64,000 nt of DNA from a virus. Shown in pieces: positions 40,583 to 47,105 of this stretch (position 1 is the stretch's first letter; every line of letters starts with the position of its first letter). The notes under the pieces are model-generated. The model saw only the letters and a program-made list of their open reading frames with translations. It was not told the origin of the DNA and made no database searches. The stretch spans positions 1 through 64,000 of the IMG/VR virus record IMGVR_UViG_3300042922_000313; one strand, given 5' to 3'. The position numbers and the translations under genes were made by a program.

Positions 40583-40807
40583 ATGACAAAGGAAATAAAA
40601 GTAGCTCAATATGATCAAATAGGGTATGTAGAGAATGATTACAAATATATCTTAAAGTGTAACAAATATGATAACGATTTGGTTATTGGTCAAAGGACAG
40701 TTAGCGGAACAGAAATACTGCTTTCCATAAGACACGATAGGGTATCAGATGAAACAATTGATACTATTTGTGCAAGATTTGGATTTAAAATAAGTAAAGT
40801 ATATTAA
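40583..40807 (+). CDS. Small unknown beta-rich protein
   Basis: 74 residues starting MTKEIKVAQYDQIGYVENDYK at ATG 40583 after AAAGGAGTTTTTATT (an in-frame ATG at 40565 precedes that site). Predominantly beta with a helix near DETIDTICARFGF. Unknown. Confidence 0.6.
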   Translation: MTKEIKVAQYDQIGYVENDYKYILKCNKYDNDLVIGQRTVSGTEILLSIRHDRVSDETIDTICARFGFKISKVY

Positions 40808-40876
40808 ACTATAACATCAATCAATTCATTTATGTTATATAAACAAAATATAAAACAAATAGAAAGGAATTAAACT

Positions 40877-41128
40877 ATGAAAACAATAACATATATAGAC
40901 GACAGAACACCAAGGGAAAGGATATTAGAGTTCATTAAACAATACATAGAAGAACACTGTTATCCGCCAACTACAAGAGAAATAGCTGCCGGAGTTGGAT
41001 TAAAATCTGCATCGACAGTATGTGAACATATTAAAACACTAATGCAATTTGGATTAATTGAAACAGATGCAGAGATAGGATCAAACAGAGCATTAAGAGT
41101 AGTAGGAATGAAAATGGTAAGAGCGTAA
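40877..41128 (+). CDS. LexA-type winged-helix DNA-binding protein without protease domain
   Basis: 83 residues, ATG after AGAAAGGAATTAAACT. RERILEFIKQYIEEHCYPPTTREIAAGVGL (about 13-42) and SASTVCEHIKTLMQFGLIE match the LexA N-terminal DNA-binding domain including the conserved Tyr-Pro-Pro-(T/S) turn. The Ser/Lys self-cleavage domain is absent, so it cannot be released by RecA cleavage; it could compete with host LexA at SOS sites or bind its own operator. A candidate SOS box lies at 52206. Confidence 0.82.
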   Translation: MKTITYIDDRTPRERILEFIKQYIEEHCYPPTTREIAAGVGLKSASTVCEHIKTLMQFGLIETDAEIGSNRALRVVGMKMVRA

Positions 41129-41166
41129 AAAATAATCAAATAATATTTGATTTAGAAAGGAGAAAA

Positions 41167-41424
41167 ATGACTGTAATAGAAAATTATAAAGGTGTGAATA
41201 TTGCTTCAGCAATTGTTTGTTATAATATAAGGTATTTTGTTATGAATAAACTTTTTACACATTTTGATACAATCGAAGAAGCTAGAGAAGACATAGATAA
41301 TACAATACATATGGGTATTGCTTATGATTGGATAGCGAAGAATAAAGAGTATATAAAACATATTGATTTTAGTAGAGATGATTTAATTCAAATAGGAATA
41401 AACATTAGTAGCATGAACAAATAA
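41167..41424 (+). CDS. Small unknown protein
   Basis: 85 residues, ATG after AAAGGAGAAAA. An N-terminal beta sheet (VIENYKGVNIASAIVCYNIRYFV) then a helix (TIEEAREDIDN) and helical C-terminus. Such YfjI-like small folds are common in prophages; no function. Confidence 0.6.
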   Translation: MTVIENYKGVNIASAIVCYNIRYFVMNKLFTHFDTIEEAREDIDNTIHMGIAYDWIAKNKEYIKHIDFSRDDLIQIGINISSMNK

Positions 41425-41482
41425 CTTAAAATACTTAATTGATGCATTGAAAATAAAACAATAAAGAAAGTAGGTATAATAA

Positions 41483-41644
41483 ATGTTAAAGATTAAAAAT
41501 AAGAAAGTAGATATAAAGAATGATAATGGTGATGTTGTTGTAACAGATGGCAAAACAGAATATTACAGGGCTAATAAGTCAACACAGACTATAAGTATTG
41601 CAAATAGTATTTATTGGTCAGTCAAATATGAAGAGGTGATATGA
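41483..41644 (+). CDS. Small unknown protein
   Basis: 53 residues; KIKNKKVDIKNDNGDVVVTDGK then NSIYWSVKYEEVI. ATG with ribosome site AAAGAAAGTAGG. All-beta. Its stop overlaps the region of the next start. Confidence 0.55.
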   Translation: MLKIKNKKVDIKNDNGDVVVTDGKTEYYRANKSTQTISIANSIYWSVKYEEVI

Positions 41645-41645
41645 A

Positions 41646-41792
41646 TTGACTGAAGAAATTTGTATGGAATGTAAGCACTGTGAGATATTAGAATATGGAT
41701 ATAACGGAAGATTAGGAGCAACGATTTTAATATGTAACATACTCGAAGAGGACAATGAAAATAAAGAAGAGTGTTTTGAACAAAGTACATAA
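41646..41792 (+). CDS. Small Cys-rich protein, TTG start
   Basis: 48 residues; TTG at 41646 after GAGGTGATATGAA. TEEICMECKHCEILEYG ... ILICNILEED ... EECFEQ: at least five Cys suggest a metal site. The ATG at 41641 is out of frame and reads only two codons. Unknown. Confidence 0.5.
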   Translation: MTEEICMECKHCEILEYGYNGRLGATILICNILEEDNENKEECFEQST

Positions 41793-41828
41793 AATCGGAA
41801 TTTGAAGCAATAGAAAGGATGAGAAATT

Positions 41829-41954
41829 ATGAAACTAATTAAAGGTATTTTAGTATGGTTTGGAATGATATTTATGGCAGTAACAGCTCCAATATGGTGG
41901 TTGTTAAAATATGATATGATAGTTGAAATCGATAGAAAAGGAAGACACTTTTAA
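41829..41954 (+). CDS. Single-pass membrane peptide
   Basis: 41 residues; ATG after AAAGGATGAGAAATT. LIKGILVWFGMIFMAVTAPIWWLL is a clear membrane helix, followed by a basic end (DRKGRHF). Unknown. Confidence 0.55.
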   Translation: MKLIKGILVWFGMIFMAVTAPIWWLLKYDMIVEIDRKGRHF

Positions 41955-41993
41955 CATCAAACAGTCATTCGATTACATGAAAGAAGGTATAAA

Positions 41994-42122
41994 ATAATAG
42001 GTATTTTATTAATTCCACTATTCTTTTTAGTCTTATGGATTGTAGACATATGTCAGGCTAAACAGAGGGAAAAGGATTATGAAGCATATCAAGAAGAAAA
42101 ACGAAGAAAGGGATTGATTTAG
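41994..42122 (+). CDS. Small membrane protein, probable ATA start
   Basis: 42 residues; IGILLIPLFFLVLWIVDIC is a membrane helix, followed by a charged helix (QAKQREKDYEAYQEEKRRKGLI). GAAAGAAGG lies six bases before ATA at 41994; no ATG/GTG/TTG precedes the helix in frame. The upstream ATG at 41977 is in another frame and yields five codons. Its stop abuts the next ATG, as expected for a real gene in this compact operon. Confidence 0.5.
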   Translation: MIGILLIPLFFLVLWIVDICQAKQREKDYEAYQEEKRRKGLI

Positions 42123-42335
42123 ATGAGTTATATAAAACTATCAGAGATTAAAAAGTATGAGAAATTTCAGTTAGCTAACATTGCCGGATATAATGTAACA
42201 GAAGATAAAGAAACAGGAAGATGCTACATCGTAGGAGCAGATAATTGTATCAATAATGATTTTAGTAACATTGACGAAGTATTAAAACTGATAGCTAGTG
42301 ACTTGAAGCGTAAAGGCTTTGTCGTAGCTGCGTAG
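42123..42335 (+). CDS. Small unknown protein
   Basis: 70 residues, ATG directly after the preceding stop, with AGAAAGGGATTGATTT as ribosome site. Beta strands then helix (DEVLKLIASDLKRKG). Unknown. Confidence 0.6.
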   Translation: MSYIKLSEIKKYEKFQLANIAGYNVTEDKETGRCYIVGADNCINNDFSNIDEVLKLIASDLKRKGFVVAA

Positions 42336-42344
42336 GAGGCTCAT

Positions 42345-42500
42345 ATGCAAGCAATTTTGTTAGTTATAGTAATAGTTGCACTAGTAGTTACTTTAATGGA
42401 TTATAAGCCATTAAGCAAGCGTATAGAAGAGGCAGATAACAATCCAAACAATAGTATTAAGAGCGATAAGTGGAAGCGAGAGCATGGAATTATAAAGTGA
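42345..42500 (+). CDS. Small membrane protein
   Basis: 51 residues; ATG after TAGGAGGCTCAT. N-terminal membrane helix (AILLVIVIVALVVTLMDY) and a basic cytosolic tail. It precedes the recombinase gene by 16 bp. Unknown. Confidence 0.6.
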   Translation: MQAILLVIVIVALVVTLMDYKPLSKRIEEADNNPNNSIKSDKWKREHGIIK

Positions 42501-42516
42501 AAGGAGTGTAGACAAT

Positions 42517-43482
42517 ATGGGATATGCATTAGCATCTAATAATCAAAGTTATAGTAAATCAAATAAGAGAAACGTAAAAGTTAAAAGAGAAGGTAACGTG
42601 TATACTATTTCAGATAAAAAACAAAGTGGCAAACAAAAAGGTGATAAGGCATACCCATTAAAAACACTAGAAGAAATAGCTGCCGTAATAGAGTATTATG
42701 AAAACAAAGCTAATAACGCAAGATACAAACAATCAGCGGATAGAAATAAACTTTTACTAATAGTAGGATTCAATATAGGTATAAGAGCGTCTGATATAAC
42801 AGAACTCAGATGGAGTAACGTGTACAATTCAAAAGGAGAATTTCTTTTACCTGATGAAGAAGAAGCGAGTACTGGCAGAACTTCAATAATAACAGAAAAG
42901 AAAACTGGAGATATAAAGAATTTAATATTCAATGATACCGTTAAGGCTGCTTTTACAGAATATGTTTCTAAATATAATATTGATATTTATACCGACGATT
43001 ATATATTTAAAAGTAGACAAGTGAAAAAAGACGGAACATATAACATAACAGTCGATACATGTTCAGATATTATTAAAGAAGCTGGCGAAGCCTGTGGAAT
43101 CAATAGAAATTTTGCAAGTCACACATTAAGAAAAACATTTTGTTGGTTTCAAATGGAAGCACATCAAGACGATGCTAGATTCACAAGTGAGCTAATGGAC
43201 ATTTTAAATCACGATAATGAAGAGACTACATTGAAATATGTTGGTTTGGATTTAGAAAGAAAAATTAAATATCATAATGATGTACAGCTTGGTAAAACTT
43301 CTACTCTTAGAAAACATGAAAAAGTTGAACTAGGAAATAGTAATTTAGTTATTGATAAAACAGATCTAGAATACTTATTGAAACAATTGGCAGAGAAATG
43401 TTATACTTGTAATAATGAATGTGGAACGTGTTATAATTCTATGATAGCAAAGAAATATGGATATGATCTAAATACAATTTAA
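42517..43482 (+). CDS. int: Tyrosine recombinase / integrase
   Basis: 321 residues, ATG after AAAGGAGTGTAGACAAT. Catalytic set is complete: Arg90 (NIGIRASDI), Lys129 (EKKTG region), His202-x-x-Arg205 (SHTLRKTF), His232 (LNHDN) and Tyr241 (TLKYVGLD). The N-terminal arm-binding part is short and basic. A C-terminal extension carries CYTCNNECGTCYN, four Cys likely binding zinc. It may resolve dimers of a plasmid-form genome or integrate it; no attachment site was recognised beside it. The XRE gene follows 11 bp later. Confidence 0.9.
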   Translation: MGYALASNNQSYSKSNKRNVKVKREGNVYTISDKKQSGKQKGDKAYPLKTLEEIAAVIEYYENKANNARYKQSADRNKLLLIVGFNIGIRASDITELRWSNVYNSKGEFLLPDEEEASTGRTSIITEKKTGDIKNLIFNDTVKAAFTEYVSKYNIDIYTDDYIFKSRQVKKDGTYNITVDTCSDIIKEAGEACGINRNFASHTLRKTFCWFQMEAHQDDARFTSELMDILNHDNEETTLKYVGLDLERKIKYHNDVQLGKTSTLRKHEKVELGNSNLVIDKTDLEYLLKQLAEKCYTCNNECGTCYNSMIAKKYGYDLNTI

Positions 43483-43493
43483 GAGGTGATGAA

Positions 43494-43712
43494 GTGAAGA
43501 AGTATCCAAATAGATTGCAAGAACTAAGAAAAGAGTACGGACTCAAACAAGATGAATATGCAGAACAAAGTGGAGTAGCAAAGCAAACAGTTGAGAAGCT
43601 AGAGCAAGGTGTAAATAACATCAACAATGCCAGCGTAGATACTATTATAAAGCTCTCAGAGGCTCTAAGATTGACTGTAGAAGAGTTTATGAGTAAAGTT
43701 AAGTTAGAATGA
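43494..43712 (+). CDS. XRE-family helix-turn-helix regulator
   Basis: 72 residues; GTG/ATG region after AAGAGGTGATGAAGTG. LQELRKEYGLKQDEYAEQSGVAKQTVEKLEQG ... ASVDTIIKLSEALRLTVEEFM is a full Cro/C1-type HTH. Coupled to the recombinase gene, so it may regulate recombination or the operon. Probable operator half-sites lie at 43745-43782 downstream. Confidence 0.88.
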   Translation: MKKYPNRLQELRKEYGLKQDEYAEQSGVAKQTVEKLEQGVNNINNASVDTIIKLSEALRLTVEEFMSKVKLE

Positions 43713-43744
43713 TTTAAGGTACTATAGAAGAGAGATTTTATATA

Positions 43745-43782
43745 GTAACATATCAAATGTTATTATGAAAAAATTATGTTAC
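43745..43782 (+). promoter_or_regulatory. Repeated GTAACAT half-sites
   Basis: GTAACAT (43745), ATGTTAT (43757) and ATGTTAC (43776): three related half-sites in 38 bp between the XRE gene and 43825, with TTACAAT (-10-like) at the right end. Candidate binding site for the XRE protein. Confidence 0.45.
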
Positions 43783-43824
43783 AATAAAAAACTATATTTA
43801 TTAGATTATAAGGAGGATTAGGTT

Positions 43825-44088
43825 ATGAAGAAGTCTTGCATTTTAACTGAAGAAAATAAAAATGGAGCACAAATATTTTGGTTTGAACATCCAGATACAG
43901 AAGATCGTGATTTTAATAGAAATTATGTAAAAGTATTTTTTAATGAAAGTGATGAGCAACCATTTTTAAGATGTCATGTGTCAAATGTTATTGAAGTTCC
44001 TGAAACAGAGATCAAAAATAGATGGGGAAGTTTATATGCCTCTGATGAGTATTTTAAATCAGTAAGTGATAAATGGAAAACCGTTTAA
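43825..44088 (+). CDS. Unknown protein
   Basis: 87 residues, ATG after AAGGAGGATTAGGTT. Beta-rich, with HPDTEDRDFNRNYVKVFF and acidic loops, ending WGSLYASDEYFKSVSDKW. Unknown. Confidence 0.6.
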   Translation: MKKSCILTEENKNGAQIFWFEHPDTEDRDFNRNYVKVFFNESDEQPFLRCHVSNVIEVPETEIKNRWGSLYASDEYFKSVSDKWKTV

Positions 44089-44122
44089 AAAAGCAATTTT
44101 ACGTGATTGGAGGATAATTAAT

Positions 44123-44293
44123 ATGAGTTTTTGTAATATCGAGAAAGCACAAATAATCATGAAAGAAGTTAATAAGCTAGACCTAGATCTTACAGAGGAA
44201 GAAGTATTCAAGCTAAAAATCGCTATTAATGATGGATTTGATCAGGTTGATAAGAAACAGAGAGAATATGACAGAATGTGGAATGAAGAATAA
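44123..44293 (+). CDS. Small helical protein
   Basis: 56 residues starting MSFCNIEKAQIIMKEVNK at ATG 44123 after TTGGAGGATAATTAAT; an in-frame ATG at 44066 is inside the upstream gene. Entirely helical. Unknown. Confidence 0.6.
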   Translation: MSFCNIEKAQIIMKEVNKLDLDLTEEEVFKLKIAINDGFDQVDKKQREYDRMWNEE

Positions 44294-44380
44294 CAACAAA
44301 CTTAAATTTGATACGATGGAGATGATTTATTTTAATAGTAAAAGTAAATATTGTTTTATATGATGAAAGGAATTAATTTA

Positions 44381-44509
44381 ATGATAAATTTTATAAATAA
44401 ATTAATAAAAAGAAAATTAATCAAAAAGGATAAAATTCCATATGATGCAATGTCAAAAGGAATAACTAATACAGGTAAATGTCGTGAATATTCAGTAAAG
44501 AAAAAATAA
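44381..44509 (+). CDS. 42-residue basic peptide
   Basis: ATG after GAAAGGAATTAATTTA; INFINKLIKRKLIKKDKIPYD then CREYSVKKK. Very basic; may bind nucleic acid. Unknown. Confidence 0.45.
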   Translation: MINFINKLIKRKLIKKDKIPYDAMSKGITNTGKCREYSVKKK

Positions 44510-44570
44510 TTGGTTGTTATACGTGATGTAATTTAAAAATTAAATTAATATAGCAGAAAGGAGGAGCTTT

Positions 44571-44747
44571 ATGAATAGTAGATATATTATAAATGCAGAT
44601 ACAAAGAAAGTTGAAAAGTGGCTGTTTGAAAAAGAAGAAGGCAATAGAACTTTATTATCTAAAGGCAAAAGTCTGTTATGGGTTGAAAGCAATTGTGTCT
44701 TTAATGAAAAAGATAAAGCCGACAATGTTGCTAAATCACTAAATTGA
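44571..44747 (+). CDS. Small unknown protein
   Basis: 58 residues, ATG after GAAAGGAGGAGCTTT. NSRYIINADTKKVEKWLFEKEEG then a Trp-containing strand. Unknown. Confidence 0.55.
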   Translation: MNSRYIINADTKKVEKWLFEKEEGNRTLLSKGKSLLWVESNCVFNEKDKADNVAKSLN

Positions 44748-44780
44748 TAATAAAATGAGAATTTGAAAGGGATATGGAAT

Positions 44781-45047
44781 ATGGATAATAAATTTATTTG
44801 TCCGAAATGTGGTGGGAATATTAGATACTGGCAAGAGTATTCATTTACAAAAACCAAAAATATTAATCCGAAAACAGGTAAACCAGTTAAAACTGTAAGG
44901 ACTAGTAAGCCAGAAATATCAGATGGTTTAAGAGGTTTTGAGTGTTGTAAGTGTGATTGGTCTGAACATGAGTGTTTGGGTGATATACCAAATGAACTGG
45001 ATGGTTGGAGATCTGAACACTATGAAAATATAAAAGAGTTAACATGA
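44781..45047 (+). CDS. Zinc-ribbon protein
   Basis: 88 residues, ATG 44781 after GAAAGGGATATGGAAT. FICPKCGGNIRYWQEY near the start and FECCKCDWSEHECLGD in the second half make two zinc knuckles joined by a basic linker. Common in phage early regions. Function unknown. Confidence 0.65.
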   Translation: MDNKFICPKCGGNIRYWQEYSFTKTKNINPKTGKPVKTVRTSKPEISDGLRGFECCKCDWSEHECLGDIPNELDGWRSEHYENIKELT

Positions 45048-45082
45048 AACATGAATTCGATGCTATATAGAAAGGAATGGTA

Positions 45083-45280
45083 ATGAAAGAAGTAGATAAT
45101 TGGGAAGTCCTTAGAAAAGGAAATAGAGTAAGACTATATACTGATAATGCAAAAGTAATCTATAAAGATGGAACAGTATTACAGGGTGCTTATGCTTCTG
45201 GTGTAACATGGGTGATATTTGATGGTGAAAGCAGAGGAACATCAGTAGATGCGTGTGATTTAATAAAGCTTATAAAATAA
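45083..45280 (+). CDS. Small SH3-like beta-barrel protein
   Basis: 65 residues, ATG 45083 after AGAAAGGAATGGTA. VLRKGNRVRLYTDNAKVIYKDGT and GVTWVIFDGESRG follow a beta-barrel-like turn pattern. Unknown. Confidence 0.55.
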   Translation: MKEVDNWEVLRKGNRVRLYTDNAKVIYKDGTVLQGAYASGVTWVIFDGESRGTSVDACDLIKLIK

Positions 45281-45313
45281 ACGTTTTAAGAGATAATGAA
45301 AGGAGTTGGTTAT

Positions 45314-45532
45314 TTGAATATTAAATGTATTAAAAATTCTAATGGTAATGGAAATTTCACGATGGGAAACGAATATAAAATTGAGAAAAACAAGGATAAA
45401 TATTTTGGCGATTATATTGTTACCTGTGATTTTATTCATGTTTTTGCAGATAGAGATACGTTAGATAATGTATTAGACAAACAAAAAGGTGATCTATTTG
45501 ATTTTGCTTGTTGTAAGTTTGAAGTGATATAA
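45314..45532 (+). CDS. Small beta-rich protein, TTG start
   Basis: 72 residues starting NIKCIKNSNGNGNFTMGNEY after TTG 45314, seven bases after AAAGGAG (in-frame ATG at 45296 precedes that site). Similar small beta proteins with a FTxGNxY turn are common in phages. Unknown. Confidence 0.55.
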   Translation: MNIKCIKNSNGNGNFTMGNEYKIEKNKDKYFGDYIVTCDFIHVFADRDTLDNVLDKQKGDLFDFACCKFEVI

Positions 45533-45572
45533 CATGAATGAATCAATTGATGTTAAAAGAAAGGAGAAAGAT

Positions 45573-45914
45573 ATGGGAGAACTTAATGTAAAAGAAGGAG
45601 ATAAGGTTTATTATGAATATGGATATTCATATAATAGAAGAGAAGAAATAACCACTGTTACAAAAGTAACACCGACTGGTAGAATAAAGGTAGAATGTAG
45701 TGATTCCCAATTTGATAAGTATGGAAGAGAAATGGGTAAACATGATAGGTGGTCGAGTAGTGCTTCAATATCAGAAGCAACCGATGAAATTATTCAAAAG
45801 GTAACGGAAAGCAATACAATCAAAGAATGTCTATCAGCTATAGGCAAACTAAACGATAAGACACTTGATTATAGCAAGGCAAAAAGTATATTAGATATTT
45901 TAAATAGCAAATAA
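45573..45914 (+). CDS. Unknown protein with KOW-like start
   Basis: 113 residues starting MGELNVKEGDKVYYEYGY at ATG 45573 after AAAGGAGAAAGAT. Residues 6-40 look like a small beta barrel binding loop; the C-terminal half is helical (EIIQKVTESNTIKECLSAIGKL). Unknown. Confidence 0.6.
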   Translation: MGELNVKEGDKVYYEYGYSYNRREEITTVTKVTPTGRIKVECSDSQFDKYGREMGKHDRWSSSASISEATDEIIQKVTESNTIKECLSAIGKLNDKTLDYSKAKSILDILNSK

Positions 45915-45923
45915 AATGTATAT

Positions 45924-45952
45924 TTGATTATCTTAGTAATTTCTGATATATT
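45924..45952 (+). promoter_or_regulatory. Promoter before the AP2 gene
   Basis: TTGATT (45924-45929), 17-bp spacer, TATATT (45947-45952). It sits within an upstream in-frame extension of the AP2 gene, which argues that the extension is not translated. Confidence 0.55.
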
Positions 45953-45986
45953 ATATAATAATATAAGCAAAGGCATGGTGTTTAAA

Positions 45987-46799
45987 ATGTTAAAGAATTG
46001 TATTTCATGCAATACAGTATATGAAGGAGATATTAATTCTGAATATTGCCCAAAATGTAGAAAAGAAAAATTATATACTTTGTATAAGAATAATCCAGAA
46101 ATGTCTAAGATAGTAAAAAACATAAACAATAATGATATTGTTAATGAAGAGTCAAGTAGAAACATTAACAAAGTGTTATCTAATAAAAAAAGTGATTACG
46201 AAAAAACATGTATATATTGTAATAAAATATTTTCAGGAAAGAAAACATCTAAGTACTGTTCTAATGAATGTAGAAAATCAAATCAAAATAATAAACAAAA
46301 AGTTAGAAAGCAAAAAGCACGAGACGATAAAAACAAAGAAGTGAATAAAACCAGAGAAATGAAAAAGTTTATTTCAAAGAACAATAAAAGTGGTTATCGT
46401 GGAGTTTATTTTGATCAAGCAAAACAAAAGTGGAGATCACAAATAAGATTTAATAATAAATGTTATAAACTCGGATTACATGTTGAAAAAACCGATGCAA
46501 TAAGAGCAAGACAAGAAGCTGAAATAAAATTTTATGGAAAGATATTAGACGATAGTGAAATCATAAAAAGTGAAAATACTATTGGAAAATATATTAGTGA
46601 ATTAACAGATGATCAGTTGATAAACATTTGTAATAGTCTATATGATTATTTGAATAATGATTTTGTTTTACTATATAAACAGCAAAAAGATAGTTTGATG
46701 AATATTGAAATTTTAGAGAAAATAGTGTTACAAGAGTCAGAGAAAAGGTTTTATAAATTAAATAATATTAACAAAATAATTACGAATTTAAAACGATAA
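45987..46799 (+). CDS. Zinc-finger protein with plant-type AP2 DNA-binding domain
   Basis: 270 residues from ATG 45987 (ATG 45975 is equally possible; a start at 45924 overlaps the promoter). Two four-Cys fingers: CISCNTVYEGDINSEYCPKC near the start and CIYCNKIFSGKKTSKYCSNEC around 73-94. Then an AP2 domain (SGYRGVYFDQAKQKWRSQIRF ... HVEKTDAIRARQEAEIKFYG, about 136-188) and a helical tail. AP2 domains occur in phage homing endonucleases; the HNH motif is missing here, so it may be a remnant or a stand-alone DNA binder. Confidence 0.72.
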   Translation: MLKNCISCNTVYEGDINSEYCPKCRKEKLYTLYKNNPEMSKIVKNINNNDIVNEESSRNINKVLSNKKSDYEKTCIYCNKIFSGKKTSKYCSNECRKSNQNNKQKVRKQKARDDKNKEVNKTREMKKFISKNNKSGYRGVYFDQAKQKWRSQIRFNNKCYKLGLHVEKTDAIRARQEAEIKFYGKILDDSEIIKSENTIGKYISELTDDQLINICNSLYDYLNNDFVLLYKQQKDSLMNIEILEKIVLQESEKRFYKLNNINKIITNLKR

Positions 46800-46886
46800 T
46801 TTAATCAAATAACTATTCGATGATAGTGAAAAGCACTCATGGATATACTAAAACAATATTAAACTATAAATTAAGGAGTATCACCT

Positions 46887-47093
46887 ATGGGTTGGAAAAA
46901 TCTAATTGCTTCACACTATCAGATTAATAACATAAGTACTTTTAGCATCAAAGTATACAGAGGTAGTGAATATGATGAAGTAGTAACTAAGATTTCACCA
47001 TTCGAGTATCAAATAGACACATATTTTAAAGGAACTGATATACTAACAGATAGCCATATAGAGTCTAATATTAAAGAATATATTAAACTATAG
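46887..47093 (+). CDS. Small unknown protein upstream of the coupling ATPase
   Basis: 68 residues, ATG after AAGGAGTATCACCT. All-beta (TFSIKVYRGSEYDEVVTKISPFEYQ). It precedes the VirD4-like gene by 12 bp and probably shares its operon. Confidence 0.6.
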   Translation: MGWKNLIASHYQINNISTFSIKVYRGSEYDEVVTKISPFEYQIDTYFKGTDILTDSHIESNIKEYIKL

Positions 47094-47105
47094 GAGGTAG
47101 TTAGT

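Noticed and set aside
42517-43482. attP site beside the recombinase gene
   Set aside because: No core with flanking arm-type repeats was recognisable within several hundred bases.
44330-44380. Possible 15-codon frames before 44381 with ATG or ATT starts
   Set aside because: Too short and two equally good frames exist; not supportable.
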